Assembly (NCBI GenBank): GCA_022559845.1
Contig: CM040125.1
Location: 290,270,200 to 290,334,199 of the forward strand
DNA: 64,000 bases
Reading direction: 5' to 3'
Source: Amorphophallus konjac
Taxonomy: Eukaryota; Streptophyta; Magnoliopsida; Alismatales; Araceae
Each line of letters begins with the position of its first letter. Positions within the stretch are counted from its first letter, which is position 1. The translations under genes were made by a program, and so were the position numbers. Of this stretch, positions 1 to 11,981 are shown in pieces. The notes under the pieces are model-generated. The model was not told the origin of the DNA, did not search any database, and was given only the letters and a program-made list of their open reading frames with translations.

Positions 1-611
1 CCCCTCTACGGGTGCGATGCCCATGTTCTTCTTCTAATCCTCCCTTTTCCCCTTCACGGAGGCCGTTCGAAGCTCCGAGTGCATCGGCTTTGAGAAGAGG
101 CCGGGTGTGAGGCCCCATTCGGGCTCCGTTCTTCCTCCACCGACGATCGACGTCCTCCACCACCGCCAACGACGTGGCTATGATCAAGACGGAGTTTGGT
201 TGCACCGGTCCTGCGATGGGATCGGGTGTGATACCCCAGCCAACACCCTACTAGTCCTAGCTCGCCCTGCCATGCCCCTTTCTCCCTCGTCGCCCACCCC
301 CGCTCCCACATTCACCAAGTTATCCTAGCTAGCAATAGGTTAGTTTAATCGATGTTTAGGGCCCCCTTGTTTTGTTTAAAACCCCCCCCCCCCCCCGTGT
401 CATATCCACTCTCCTATGTGCCCTCCCCTTGTGAATCACTCCCCCGAAGGCATCCACGAGTGCCCCTAAGTCCAACTTCTTCGTGCGGCGACTGTTTGAG
501 AATGCGCTGTATCATCCTAGCGCGATCTTCATGAAGGCGCCATGTTCCTATAGCGCGACTACGGGCAGAAGGTTGAAGAAGGCCATCCCCTCCCAAGCCC
601 GTTTCACATCA
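1..611. other. Unassigned sequence left of element A
   Basis: I recognise no gene or mobile element here. It holds a run of 15 C at 382-396 and short C-rich ORFs with no family resemblance. Its right edge, near 611-617, is where similarity to the complete element A LTR (3518-5488) stops. It is therefore either the flank of a deletion or rearrangement, or part of another repeat. The left half of element H and the rest of the A 3' LTR would be expected here and are absent. Confidence 0.5.
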
Positions 612-978
612 AGGGTAGTCAAGGTATTGTAGGTGGCTACCTCCCCCTTGGACCAAGAAAGGGGGCGGCCCCTTCCAAGCCACCTTCTCTTAGCCCCTTT
701 AAAACCTAGCACACTAAACCACTTAGACTTGTTCACATTTAACCCCTTTTGGCCCATTTAAGGCCCAAATCCCATTAACTCTAGCCCATTAATCTAGCCC
801 AGCCCATTTACCATATAATAGTACAATTGTCCAACATGGACAAAAATAGGGACCAACAAGGCTAAAAAATGTGAAACAAAGATGAGAGCTTGATCGGTGC
901 GTCCATGTCCTCCTCGAGCTGAAGAGACTCTGGCATGTCATCGTCCACCGGCGTGTACTGCGGTGCGTGTCTGCACCA
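612..978 (-). repeat. Element A 3' LTR, truncated
   Basis: About 367 bp match 5126-5488 of the complete LTR closely, including the tract around 655-700 and the terminus ctgcacca at 971-978. In element orientation this is the first fifth of the LTR (U3 start). The remaining 1.6 kb is absent. Confidence 0.85.
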
Positions 979-981
979 ATT

Positions 982-1520
982 CTACCCGGGTTGGAGGAAC
1001 TCGACCCCGTCGAGTAAGGGTCCCGATGCTTTGCGCTCTCTGCATGTGATCAAGGCATCATCCGGCATAGGGCGTCCTCTCCAACCCACTAAGAAGTGTT
1101 GGTAGGCTCCGTTCCTGATGGTGGTCACCTGCTCATCCAGTATACAATCTATATGCTTGTGTTGAGGTTGGAAGAGGTGGACTCTCGGGTGGTGTGTCAC
1201 TCACAACAGGAGGAAAAAGCCCAAAACATTACTAGGGATCACCGCGGGTTTCGATATCCTACCAGATTTGAAACATTGAATGTCGAACTGACACCATAGT
1301 AGTCTGGTAGTTCAATAACCTACGCATTTGAACCCACTTGTTTCACGACTCGGAAAGGGCTAGCATCACGGGCCTTGGAGTTTATTTACGGTCCCCGAGG
1401 GGAAAACGTTCAGGTATGACTCTGATCATGACGCAGTTTCCCTTTTGGAACTCACGGGTACGTCGGCGTGCATCACATAACTCCTTATACGTGCATTGCT
1501 GGCCTTTTGTTGGGACGACT
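982..1520 (-). pseudogene. Element A chromodomain and integrase C-terminal remnant
   Basis: The minus-strand frame 1200-982 reads as a decayed chromodomain (HIDCILDEQV, then FLVGWRGRP), matching the chromodomains of B, C, E and F in the same place just before the LTR. Upstream, 1210-1520 aligns at the DNA level with the end of integrase in those elements, with small indels and stops. The domain would bind methylated histone H3 and direct integration. No catalytic integrase core is left. A remnant, not a working gene. Confidence 0.75.
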
Positions 1521-1686
1521 TTATACAAACTCCATATGCATGACAAACAAACTGTATAAGCAAAACTGACTCATACATGACCATAGACAAGCCTAGACAC
1601 CCATAGTAATACACGCATACAAACGACGCAACCCAAAGTTTGGGAGTCCTAGACATCTAACATTTACCTGTTGACTTCTTAATGGT
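1521..1686 (-). other. Element A spacer replacing protease to integrase
   Basis: This short AT-richer stretch joins gag to the chromodomain remnant, where about 3.5 kb of pol lies in the autonomous relatives. It matches the equivalent place in element D (about 38880-39060), sharing gactcat-catgac-tagacaa and agtcctagaca-type blocks in the same order. The shared spacer suggests A and D descend from one pol-deleted ancestor. Confidence 0.6.
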
Positions 1687-3276
1687 GGTTCAAAGGTTTG
1701 GGAGGATCACACCCAGTTGCACATTGTCCTGGGACTGAGTACCTGGGACAGCAGCGTGCTCTTCTAAAAGCTCATCAAACAACTCCTCCACGAGTTCTGG
1801 ATCCGGCTCATAGCTTACCGGCACTAGCTCTGGTGTGGGGTCACGGGCTCGAGTGTCCAAAATAACCAACGAGTCCCGAGTGGGACACTTGGCTGCAAAG
1901 TGGCCAACCACACCACACCTATAGCACTGGTCACGTGGCCCTGTGCTAGAAGATGCTCCACCGGTCATCGGCCCCTTTCCCTTGTCTTCTCGATGGGCCG
2001 GTGGTGGTGGCAGTTGAGGTCGGGCAGGCAATGTGGGCTGCTGAGGGCGGGGAGTGGGGAATGATGCTTGCTGGCGAGGGGGAGGGTCCCTTTGAGGGAG
2101 AGAGCGATGTCCGAGAGCAGTGGGGTCCTGGCGAGGGGGTTCTGGAGGATGAACCATCGAAAATCGACTATAGGAACTGGGCGTGGTACGAGAGTCAGAC
2201 CCACGCTGAAGGATAGTCCCCGGTCAGTGGACGGGAGCGAACTCTGACTCAAACTGCTCTAACTCGAGTGCAACCTGATATGCGGCCTCGAGGGTGGTCA
2301 CATTGCGGCGAAAGAGTTCATACTGAAAGTGGGGCCGCAGACCACGACGGAAGAAGGAAACATGCATCGTGCTCTCTTCTGAGACGTCACATCACAAAAT
2401 ATATTCATCAAACTCTACGATGTACTTGGATACGGACTGGTCCCCTTGGTTGAGATTCTGCCACATATCAATGAGCCTCTGACAGTACGTGGCAGGAAGA
2501 TACTTAGTTCTAAGTCTATCCTTCATCTCATCCCAAGACTCAACCTGGGGCTCCCGACGCTGAAACAGCAAGCTCTCCACATTGCGCCAATAAGTTTGCT
2601 CTTGCCCTAACAGCTTCATTTTAGCAAACTTGACTCTCTGGTGATCCGTCATCTCGAACCACTCGAAGTACCGGTCCATGCTGGCCTCCCAATCAAGATA
2701 GACTTTTGGGTCCAAGGACCCGTCAAAAGTGGGAGTGTCTGCTCGCACGGTCCTGAGGACTCTATCATCCTCTTCATCTCTCGACTGTTGAAAGCCACGA
2801 TGGCGTCGACCATAGCCTTCGTAAGCATTATCGGACCCATAGTCTTCGAGACCAAGGTCATGATGTTGTGGTTCGATGGCTCGGTGAGGGGCGGGCTGAG
2901 GAGCATGTGCGGGCTGCTCCTGTGCCGCGAGAGTGGGTTGGACCTAGGCCTTGGGAGCGATTTGGACTTGGGCCACCGCGGGAGCAGGTGCGGGTGGTCC
3001 CAGGGCCACTCCAGGAGGGTCCCCGTGTGACAATCTATCCAACCGTCCAACCAGACCATGGACAGATTTGTCAGATGACTCCATGCGTTCCTCCATGACC
3101 CTAAGGCGACCATTCATATTGTCGGAGAAGCTCCAAAAGGTAGCCACGGACTGGTCCAATCAAGCCATGATGGCCATCATCGCCTCATGCAAGGAGTGAA
3201 AGTCTCCCGACGCGGCATCCCGTGGGTTTGCCATAGACGCAGGGCGATGGTATTGGGTACCTCTCCGGGTGGGCAT
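1687..3276 (-). pseudogene. gag: Element A gag (nucleocapsid/capsid), decayed
   Basis: One frame runs from the ATG at 3276 (MPTRRGTQY start, as in B, C and E) to a stop near 1687, broken by several stops (near 3163, 2945, 2390 and 2225). In order it shows an N-terminal coiled-coil-like part (about 3110-2990), the gag core FDGSLDPKVYLDWEA and YFEWFEMTDH (about 2730-2640), a Pro-rich linker, and a complete CCHC zinc knuckle CYRCGVVGHFAAKC (1926-1885). It ends at the gag-protease boundary. Unlike B, C, E and F, the codon before the knuckle is CAG (1927-1929), not TAG. Gag would form the particle and package RNA. The stops make it non-functional. Confidence 0.8.
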
Positions 3277-3502
3277 GCAACGACACAAAGGTTGGAATGC
3301 ACTGAGTAATGCAAACTGAGGAACCAAGACTCAACCAATATACGGTACTGGGCGGAGGTTTGATCCGAAGATCGCAAGTGTGCTACCTTCCCATTATGCG
3401 TAACCTATCGTTTCGGGAATACCTTTTGATATATTGGGTATTGGGATGCAAATGCAACCTAGGACAAGACGACCTCGACAAAGATCACCCTAGACTTAAA
3501 CG

Positions 3503-3514
3503 GCTCTGATACCA
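3503..3514 (-). other. Element A primer binding site (tRNA-iMet)
   Basis: The minus strand reads TGGTATCAGAGC, perfectly complementary to the 3' end of plant initiator tRNA-Met, 3 nt inside the 5' LTR. It fixes the minus orientation and the LTR edge at 3518. Confidence 0.9.
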
Positions 3515-3517
3515 ATT

Positions 3518-5488
3518 TGATGCGGGACGGATTACGCGACCAGGCTAAGACGTATGGCCGACTCAAAGTGCGGCCAGCACTAGCACACTAAAGTAAGCCG
3601 GGCCGCTAACCACCGTGGTGTTCTCCGGGTGGAGACGTCTCTCAACAGAAACTCTAACTAGCCCGACAATCGTCCCTTGCGAGGGAAATGTGGGATCACA
3701 GCGGTTAAGGAACCACTGTCACCTAGGGGTTTCCAGTTCGGGCTCGGTGCTCGACTGGGCCTATGGAACGGGTGCGCACAACTCACAACTGCAGTGATTT
3801 GAAACTAGCTATCGGCCCTATTCTCACAAACGCAGCATGATAGAAAATATACTAAATAAGCAATGTGAGTGTAGGAATGAAGCGTGTACGTCCAAATCAA
3901 GTGGAGAAGAAATCCCTGCCGAATCCGAACAACCTCGATGCACACAATTATTAACTTTACAATTTTAGAACACGCTGCTCACTCCACGTAGGGAGGTAAA
4001 GGGCTACAATAACACTTTCGGGGCTGCTGGAGTTCGGGTTGATGGGCCACACTCACAGGTGGCGAGGGAGGCGAGTCGGGGCCGATCCGGTGAGCCGGTT
4101 GGAAGCCGACTGGGTTGTTCCCGCACAGGTCACCCGGCGCAGCAGACTTGCAGAGGCCGGTACGCCAAGATCCGACATCTGATCGGGGTGCCGTTTGTTG
4201 TAGAATGTTGGCGATAGGATGAAGAATGCCTGGTCCGAACGGTGTGATCAGATCTGATCAGATCTAGGCGTGGCAGTAACTCTACTCAGCCTCAGGTTCT
4301 GCTCGTACAGAACTGCATAGAAGAGATAAAAATTATAGGAAAAATTGCTCCGGTGTCGGAATGGATTGCTTCTTGTTGGAGATCGTCGACGACGTCCAGA
4401 GGAAAACGCATACCAAAGGGCTCGGGCAGATCTCTGAGGAAAGAGATGGGGCAGCTTCTGTAATTTACCTCTGATTCTGGGTCAGATTTGCACAAGGTAG
4501 TCGGTGCCAGCCCCACGAAAATCCTCTCCAGCACCAGCACAGACCCCAGAACGACACGAGCTCAGCGGCAACACGAAGAGGATAGAAAATACTACGACCA
4601 CTCAGAATCTTAGATCCAAAGGGCTTGGGAGTAGATCCGTAGAAATTTTGTATCAGGAAGTTGAGAATCTAGACAGCAGGCTCGGACAGAGTTGCGCGAC
4701 TTCACGAACGAAATTGTTTCGGAGATCCAAAACTCCGATTGAGGTGAAACCAGCGCAGGATCATTTCAGAGTCGCAGACGCTTCATTGATAAAATTTACA
4801 GAGCCATATACGAGCAAGAAGGAGATGATAAGGGGGGCGAGTCACATGCCAAGGAAATCCCATCATAGGATTGGGGCCTAGGGCATCACACCCAAGAGGG
4901 GGAAAGAGAATAACTCTCTTACATAATTTTATCTCAAAATCTCTTCATTTCTTTTTGAAATATGTTTACAAGAGATGATATATAGGGGATGGGAAATTCT
5001 AGGGAGAGGATGGGAGGTGGAAGAGGGAGGAGGGAGAGGGGGGTGCACCCCCTTGACTAATGGGGAGAGAGGGAGACCAAGGAGGGGACAAGAGGCTACC
5101 TAAGTTTGAAAAATAAAGGGAGGGGAGTCAAGGTATGGTAGGTGGCTGCCTCTCCCTTGGACCAAGAAAGGGGGCGGCCCCTTCCAAGCCACCTTCTCTT
5201 AGCCCCTTTCACACATTGTACACCAAACCCCTGAGACTTGTTCACATTTAACCCCTTTTGGCCCATTTAAGGCCCAAAGCCCATTAACTCTAGCCCAATA
5301 ACCAAGCCTTGCCCATTTGCCATATAATAGTACAATTGTCCAACATGGACTAAAATAGGGCCCAACAAGGCTAAAAAAATGTGAAACAAAGATGATAGCT
5401 TGATTGGCGCATCCATGTCCTCCTCGAGCCGAAGAGAATCCGGCGTGTCATCGTCCACCGGCGTGTACTGCGGCGCGTGTCCGCACCA
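3518..5488 (-). repeat. Element A 5' LTR (1971 bp)
   Basis: On the plus strand it begins tgatgcgggacgg and ends gtccgcacca, so in element orientation it runs TGGTGCGGAC...CCCGCATCA with TG/CA ends. The last bases are followed by the PBS. A tandem GATCAGATCT motif lies at about 4245-4266. It shares both ends with the LTRs of B, C, E and F, but the middle is diverged. Confidence 0.9.
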
Positions 5489-7626
5489 TCCACCTACCAC
5501 CAAAAAATGAAGTTTCCCACTAAATTCGGCATTGGGGAAGTCTGAGGTAACCAAGCAACGGCTATAAGGTGCTATGTAATCTCGGTAGAAGCCGTAAGGC
5601 CAGAGGACAAAGGCAAAGAAGTCAGGGTGATCGAGGAAAAGGTGGTGGCAGGCAAGCTAAGAGGGGAGCTGCTGTCGATTTTCTTCAAGGATGACCCAGC
5701 CCTTAAAGTAAAGATCAGGGCGGACCTGCCACCTGAATTGCAAACCCAAAACAAAGACTTTCTTTCGAAGTATGTTCATATTTTCACACGGTCTGATGAG
5801 GATCTCCCTGGAATCCCCGAGGAGACAATGATGCATCACCTCAACATCGACCCTATGGCAAAACCAGTGCAACAACGAAAAGGAAGCACACCCCTGAAAA
5901 CGAGGTGATCATCAAGGAGCAAGTCAATAAGGGAAAGAAAATTGGGCTATTCTGCCCGATCCTTTACCCTACTTGGCTCGCTAATGTTGTCCTCGTTCCT
6001 AAGACTTCGGGCAAATGGTGGATGTGCGTCGACTTCACCGACCTCAATAAAGCCACTCCAAAGGACTGCTATCCTTTGCTGAGCATCGACCAACTAGTCG
6101 ATTCAACCTCGGGTAACGAACTTCTCAACTTTCTGGATGCTTACTTCGGGTATCACCAGATCCAGATGAACCCTGAAGACACCGAGAAGACCACCTTTAT
6201 TACTGACCTTGGCTTGTACTGCTATACCCGGATGTTGTTCGGGTTAAAAAATGCCAGAGCAACCTATCAGAGGCTGGTTAATCAGATCTTCAAAAACCAG
6301 ATCGGGCGGAATGTCGAAGCCTATATTAATGACATGCTCGTCAAAAATGCCTATGGCCGAGGACCATTTTGCAACATGGCCGAGACCTTCAACACCCTCC
6401 AGAGGTATCAAATGAAGCTTACTCCTGCCAAGTGTGCCTTTGGAATTAAACCCGGGATGTTCCTGGGTTTCCTAGTGACCAAGCGAGGGATCGAGGCTGA
6501 CCCCGAGAAGATCCAGGCCATCTTGAATATGCGGCCACCCACCTGTGTCAAAGATGTCCAACGATTGACCGGCAGGACTGCCACGCTCAACTACTTTCTA
6601 TCCTGAGCGGCAGAGAGATTCCTGCCCTTCTTCAAATTACTGAGAGGGTCAAAATTGGCATCCTCCACGTTCGCTTGGGATGAGAAGTGCGAAAAGGCAT
6701 TTACCGAGCTAAAAGAATTTCTGGCATCACCTCCAGTATTGAGACGTTATTTCTCTATCTCTCGTCAACACCATCCATAGTAAGCTCGGTCCTGGTTTGA
6801 GACGACCAAGGGATTCAGAGACCCGTTTATTACGTCAGCAAAGTGCTCATTGATGCCGAAAGAAGGTACCCCGCAATCGAGAAGCTCGTGCTAGCATTGG
6901 TAACCTCGGCCAAGTGCCTTCGGCCCTACTTCCAAAGACACTCCATCGTGGTGCTGACCGGTGAACCCCTGAAGAAGATTTTGGCCCATCCCGAAGTTTC
7001 TGGTCACCTCGTCAAGTGGGCAATCTTGCTCGAGGCCTACGATATTATTTTAGGGGCAATCTTGCTTGGTCGCCCCGTCAAATGCCAACAAAATCTATCC
7101 TCAAAGGCATCAAGACCAGGCTCAGGAAGGCCAAGGGTAATTGGCTGGAGGAATTGCCTGCGTACTATGGTCGTATCGAACCACCCCGAGGACCCCCACA
7201 GGCGAAACTCCATTTCAACTAGTATATGGCACCGAGGCAGTCATTCCACTGGAGATCGGTATACCTTCCCTTAGGGTTATTCACTTCTGGCCTGAGCATA
7301 ATGGACAGAAGTTACTGGAAAACATATACCTGGCTGATGAAGTACGCGAAGTCGCAAGGATCCAAGCAATGGAGTACCAGCGGCACATGACTTGATACTA
7401 CAGCACCTGAGTTCGAGAATGACAGTTCTAGCTGGGAGACCTCGTCCTAAGAAAAGTTGACGCCTCTCGACCACTAGAGGCGGTGGGAAAGCTGGCCCCT
7501 AATTGGGAAAGCCCATACCGAGTGATCGAGAGGCTTGAGAAAGAAGCTTACCGACTATCTACCATGGAAGGAAAACTAATCGCTCGGACTTGGAATGCTA
7601 CGGCCTTACAAAAATTCTATCTTTGA
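5489..7626 (+). pseudogene. pol: Element H pol: protease end, RT, RNase H and integrase C-terminus, decayed
   Basis: In order: protease-RT linker (5489-5880; GIGEV, stop, GNQAT, then CYV), RT (about 5905-6560), RNase H (6608-7045), integrase C-terminal half (about 7090-7626), ending in RTWNA...L..FYL and TGA at 7624. RT motifs include PKTSGKWWMCVDFTDLN and GYHQIQM. The catalytic YVDD is changed to YIND (about 6331-6342), which removes one of the two essential aspartates. Frame changes occur near 5895, 6770 and 7070, and TGA at 6604 replaces an Arg codon. Between RNase H (LEAYDI, about 7045) and integrase, roughly 2 kb is deleted, taking the zinc-binding part and the first catalytic aspartates. 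The wording ...RTTPRTPTGETPF.LVYG.EAVIP is typical of the Tat lineage. Not functional. Confidence 0.85.
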
Positions 7627-9064
7627 GCCCAGCCATACATGTAAGAACACAATTAATAAGGCAATCTTCAATTTCATTGCACCAACAATTTTTATACATC
7701 AGATAGGCCACAACGAGTATAATATGTGTGTAAAAAAGAGCCAATGTACAACATGAAATGATAGCTTGGCGCGGACAAGGTTAGCAGCCTCAGACCGAGC
7801 CACTGAGTCCACCAAGTGTGGAAACTGGCTTGGGTAGAAGGGCAACCAACCTAGTCTGCTCGGGTAGTCAAGAAGAGATGGTATCAGAAAAAAAAACAAG
7901 AGAAGGCTTCCTCGGGAGACTTGGTAGAAAACAAGAAAAAAAAGAGGGGGGCTCCATCTAGAATTGATGGCGCAAGAAAGAAGAAGCACGAGAAAAGAAG
8001 AGGAACAAAAGAGAAAGAACGAATTTGAACACTCCCTTGGGGTATAGGGAGTGGGAGGGGATGAGGGGGGAACAACGAAGGGAGAGAGGTAAGGCCATGG
8101 TGTTGAATGCCTTCCTCTCTCGAATCACCCTCCGAGCCGTCCCCCCTCCTGGTGTGGGCGGCAACTCGAAAGTCATAGAAGATCACCCTGTTATGCGTCT
8201 TCTATTCTTCCATGCTATCCACCCAGTCGTCTTCTATTCTTCTACGCCAAAATAGCCTGGATGCCACAGCAACCATTAAAGCCCTCATCTTCATCATCGA
8301 CCTTGATGCTTCGCCAGAGAATGTCGACAGAGAAGAAGATGACGGTTTCACCAGAGGAAGAAGAAAAGATGGGGAATACAGCGAAGGCCCCTTATGTAGC
8401 GCGAAGTAAAGAGGTGCCCTTTGGAGCCATTTATAGGCCAAAGGGGGAGACTTCGCCTTAATTGACCTCCCCTCGAAAAGACGCGAAGGGACTTCGAAAG
8501 GAAAGTAGACATCGTCCCCAAGGAGCAATCACACCTCCCTGCCCTTAAATCCTACAGAATCCGTCGACGGGAATATGAGAAAAGGCATGCCATTCAATGG
8601 TAGGGAAGATAGAAAGTCACCAGCTAAGCACCTACGAATCGACCGATCGACGGATGATCTGATTTTTTGGCAGGAAAATCATGCAAGATATCCAATTTGC
8701 AGACGACTGCAGATACGATAAATCAAACTCAGTCAAAACACGGCAAGAAGCATTTGAGCGCACTCTAAATATTATTGCTATTATATTAAAAGATAGAAAG
8801 TACATGGTAAGTTTCCAGATGGTCCCCATACAAAAAGGGAAAAGGCGAGCAAAGCAAGTACAGCCTAATCGAGGGAAATAGGAGAAGGGTGGGAGGTCGT
8901 CAACCCCCCTTGATGCTCTGTGGACTGAAGGCCCTCTACGGTCGGCACTGTCTCGGCAGTATGAGGCAACGTGCCCTTGGTTCCCTCGGTGACGGCCGGC
9001 TCAGGCACTGACCCCACCTGTGTGGGAACTGCCTCAACTGTGTGCTCTCTCGAAGCAGCCGGAG
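7627..9064. other. Element H region downstream of pol
   Basis: There is no plus-strand coding here. The minus strand holds open frames (8528-8202 and 8186-7884) and one near the G boundary (9185-8865) whose downstream part is Thr/Glu/Val-rich. Tat-lineage elements such as Grande are known to carry an antisense ORF between pol and the 3' LTR, so a decayed antisense gene is possible. I cannot recognise a protein and cannot place a 3' LTR. Confidence 0.35.
8429..8436 (-). promoter_or_regulatory. Possible TATA box for antisense transcription in H
   Basis: The minus strand reads CTATAAAT within GGCCTATAAATGGCTCC, with a pyrimidine-rich stretch and open frames downstream on that strand. The position fits a promoter facing back towards pol. 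Motif only. Confidence 0.3.
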
Positions 9065-11981
9065 TGTACCGACCCAAGATCCGGATACTAGGAAGAACCC
9101 GATACCAATCGAATCCTGGTTCGCCGCCCACGAGCTGGAGGGCTCGAAAGGGATGAAAGGTCTGTGTGAGTGGCAGTATACACAAAAATAAGAAATAAAA
9201 TAGGAATAACCATAATAATCTAGCTACATAGTCTACTCCAAAATGTACAGTCTACAGAAAATAAAACGTACCCAATGCCGAGTGAACACTGGGCCCAGCG
9301 AGCTGGCACCTAGAAACCTCCTCGCGGCACCCTCGAACCTCGAGGAAGAATCGCCTCACCTGAAAAGCAAGGGTGAGCCTCCTATCACTGGCTCAGTAGG
9401 GGTCCCGCGGAACCCCAACCGTAAACAATGGCGACAGCGGAAAGCAGCAACGGCGACGTTAGAAGAAGAACCCATAGTGGCCGAAAAAACCTCGACTCTA
9501 CTGCTACTTCTACCGGTAACGGGACAAGGAACTCCCGATTTCACAATCGGGGACCGGACCACCAAACACCACAACTACCGAGGGAAAATCCACTGTAACT
9601 CTGCCATGGAGGCCTGTCACCAAGACGGGGCCTAACCTGGACCACACGGTCCATGGGTACTGTCACGACCTCGCTATCGTGAACCTGACCTAGCCAAGGG
9701 ATGAAGCCCTAGTAACTCTACCGAGCGCCCCTAGCCTCAACCTCGGAAAACACATAGAAACGGTCCGGGATACCACGCCTCGCGGTCTGAAAATGGACTC
9801 TCGGGTCACAAAAACTCACGTCCCGTGACGGAGGCACCTGCCCACTCAAAGCATGGCTGGAACGTCCACCGATGACTTATTCCATGCCTCAGGTGTCTCT
9901 CTCGCCCCAGGCGAAACTCAAGAAACAACACAATTGTAGTAAAAACAAGGGTCTAGTCAGGGTCGTGCTCGTCGGCACGCGTCCGAAGCCCCCGACCATG
10001 TGTGCACACGCTGACAGACTGTATAACGCCAGGCCCTCTAGCTGGTTTTTCTCATGGCTCGGACTCGAGTAACTACAAGGGAGGCCCTACGGTAACCAGC
10101 CTAAAAACCGTCTCTAACGGGTGTGGCTCTCCACCTACCGCCTAGGTGCGTTAGCATACGCATGCCCAGGCAAGCCACTGTAGCTCTCCACCTACGCTCA
10201 GGTGGGTCGGTACACGCGTGCCCAGGAAGCTACTGTAGCTCTCCACCTATGCCCAGGTGGGTCAGTACAAGCATGCCTAGGAAGCTATGACCAGTGGGGT
10301 TCCACAGCACAAACGACTCTCGATGGAAACCACCGGAACATGGACAAGCAACACACAGGGCCTGTCATGTCCAGCTCGGGAAACAAGTGGCATGATGTCA
10401 CCGGACTCCAGGCAGTCCACTAAAACCTATTAAACTGACAGTCCTTGAGTCACAGGACTCAAGCTCGAGACCGTTGTACAGGACTGCTCCAGGCTGTTAA
10501 TGTGGCCTATCCCTAGGTCAGAAACCTCGGTAATATAATGCTCAAGGTAGCTAGTGACGATCGAGCTCAATCCCTTCCAAAGGGAAGCGAAGAAAACCCT
10601 CCAGCCCCAGGCTGGGCAATTGGACTCACCGTCCACATGCAATACGCATGGCCCACACGGAAACCACGTTCTAAAGAGGTTAACGATGTGCGGGAAGAAC
10701 CCTCCGCACTCATGTCAACCCGTGGCGACTCGATCTAGCGAAAACACAGAAGCCCGGAACATAAAGGGTCATCTGGACCCTTAAAACCCATGGGCATGCT
10801 AATCGAGGTAAAACGATACCTCCGGACACCCAAAAGCACGGTCACGGTACCCACGGGGTGTTTGGGACACTCACGGGGTCAAAGGTTGGTCATTGGGTCT
10901 CAACTGGACCGACCGGGACTCAAAATGGGCAAGGACAGGGTAGTTCTATCGACTAGACCCATAGGGTCGATTGACCAAACATGGCTGTGTCGACTCGGCT
11001 ACAGGGCTGCGTCAACGTGGCAGTAGGGCTGCGTAGATGCGGCCCTCGTCCTTCAAGGGGCTACCCCGGTCGTCTAACCGGTGCCCTCGGGGGCATCGAC
11101 ACTGCCGCTGGCTGCGTCGATGCCGTGACACCGGCGGGCGCACCCCTGCGCTCTGCACCATTCGGTCGACCGGCGCCGACCAGTCGGTCAACCGAATATG
11201 GCGAAACCCCAAATAGAACTCTGCCGTTAGGAGCCAATCCACGCCCAATCACCTTGGGGTGATGGGGAAAACATGGTGAACCCATTCCCCAGCCTCTGGA
11301 CCACCAAGAGGTGCCATTCAAACCCCAAAAATGCGGTTGAAATGGAAGATCCGTCATTCTCCCTAAAATCGATCATTTTAACCCCCGATGAGAAATAAAC
11401 CCACTCGACTCACCACGGCCTACCAAAATCACGGGAAAGGAAGTACAAGGGTTAAGGATCCATCCCCCTACCTCCACCAAAGATTTGACGCACCGTGGAT
11501 GCCGTTCCACGTGAAAACGCTCGCAAAACCCCCGCCGGTTCACGAACTCATGAGTGAGCTTTGGCACGCCACCGTCCCTCCATCCTCGACCCGTTCTCAC
11601 TCCACGACCTCTCAGCATCGTCGCCTCACCCCCGTCCACCTCCGTTGGCCGCCAGAGAAGCGAGGGAGAGAAAGAGATGAGACAGAGAGTGAAAGAGAGA
11701 ATGAGAGAAAGAGACATGGTGGGGGGTTATTTACAGGAAAATGATTTGGGTTTTAAAAATCTAGAAAATATGGAAAAATACTCCCCATGATCCTCAAAAA
11801 ATGTACAACACGCTGGTAACTTCTTGGAGTCGGAGAACGCATCAGTTCACTCTACACGGAGTTCCAAAGGTCCGACAGGAAAAAACACGCGGAAAGCCCA
11901 AAACACACTCCAAGACTCGCAACGACGCTCCGAACTCACGGATCCTGATCCGAAAAAATTGAAAAAATTCGGGGTGTTACA
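9065..11981 (-). repeat. Element G 3' LTR (2917 bp)
   Basis: The plus-strand left end is tgtaccgacccaag and the right end ggggtgttaca, so in element orientation it starts TGTAACACCCC. The first 460 bp match the copy at 63572-64000, apart from an indel near 9340-9400 (the right copy lacks about 70 bp). It contains a three-copy tandem repeat at 10126-10292. Confidence 0.85.
10126..10292 (+). repeat. Three tandem copies of a ~55 bp unit in the G LTR
   Basis: Copies begin gctctccacct at 10126, 10183 and 10238 (57, 55 and 55 bp). Each carries an inner cctaggtg or caggtgggt segment and then gcatgcc(c/t)agg or gcgtgcccagg. Tandem repeats of this kind are common in LTR U3 enhancer regions; on the element strand they lie in the middle of the LTR. 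Confidence 0.75.

Larger units (their letters stand above)
612..5488 (-). mobile_element. Element A: pol-less chromovirus derivative (Ty3/gypsy), 3' LTR truncated
   Basis: Seen: read on the minus strand, a 5' LTR (3518-5488), a tRNA-iMet binding site (3503-3514), a leader, a decayed gag with zinc knuckle (1687-3276), a short spacer (about 1521-1686), a chromodomain remnant (982-1520) and the beginning of a 3' LTR (612-978). Protease, RT, RNase H and most of integrase are missing, and the gag frame stops at the gag-protease boundary. It lies in the protease-RT junction of element H, whose coding resumes at 5489. The duplicate TCCAC (5489-5493) has no partner on the left because the 3' LTR is cut near 611. 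Inference: a non-autonomous element that needed pol proteins from relatives such as C or E. Confidence 0.85.
5489..9064 (+). mobile_element. Element H: Tat/Retand-type Ty3/gypsy remnant, right half
   Basis: Seen: a pol fragment starting exactly at the edge of element A (STYH...KMKFPT, the usual end of a Tat-lineage protease region) and running to the end of integrase at 7626. A 1.4 kb non-coding stretch follows, reaching the G LTR at 9065. No LTR or PBS of H could be identified. It is older than A, which is inserted in it, and is bounded on the right by G. Tat-lineage elements are large and lack a chromodomain; none is seen here. Confidence 0.75.

Noticed and set aside
54..311. Minus-strand ORF of 85 codons at the left edge
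   Set aside because: Arg/Gly/Ser-rich, no recognisable domain, no supporting context.
4245..4266. Tandem GATCAGATCT palindromes as an origin or methylation island
   Set aside because: Short and single occurrence inside an LTR; no support beyond the motif.
5489..7626. H as the missing pol of element A
   Set aside because: Opposite strand, different lineage (Tat, no chromodomain), and it starts outside the A LTR.
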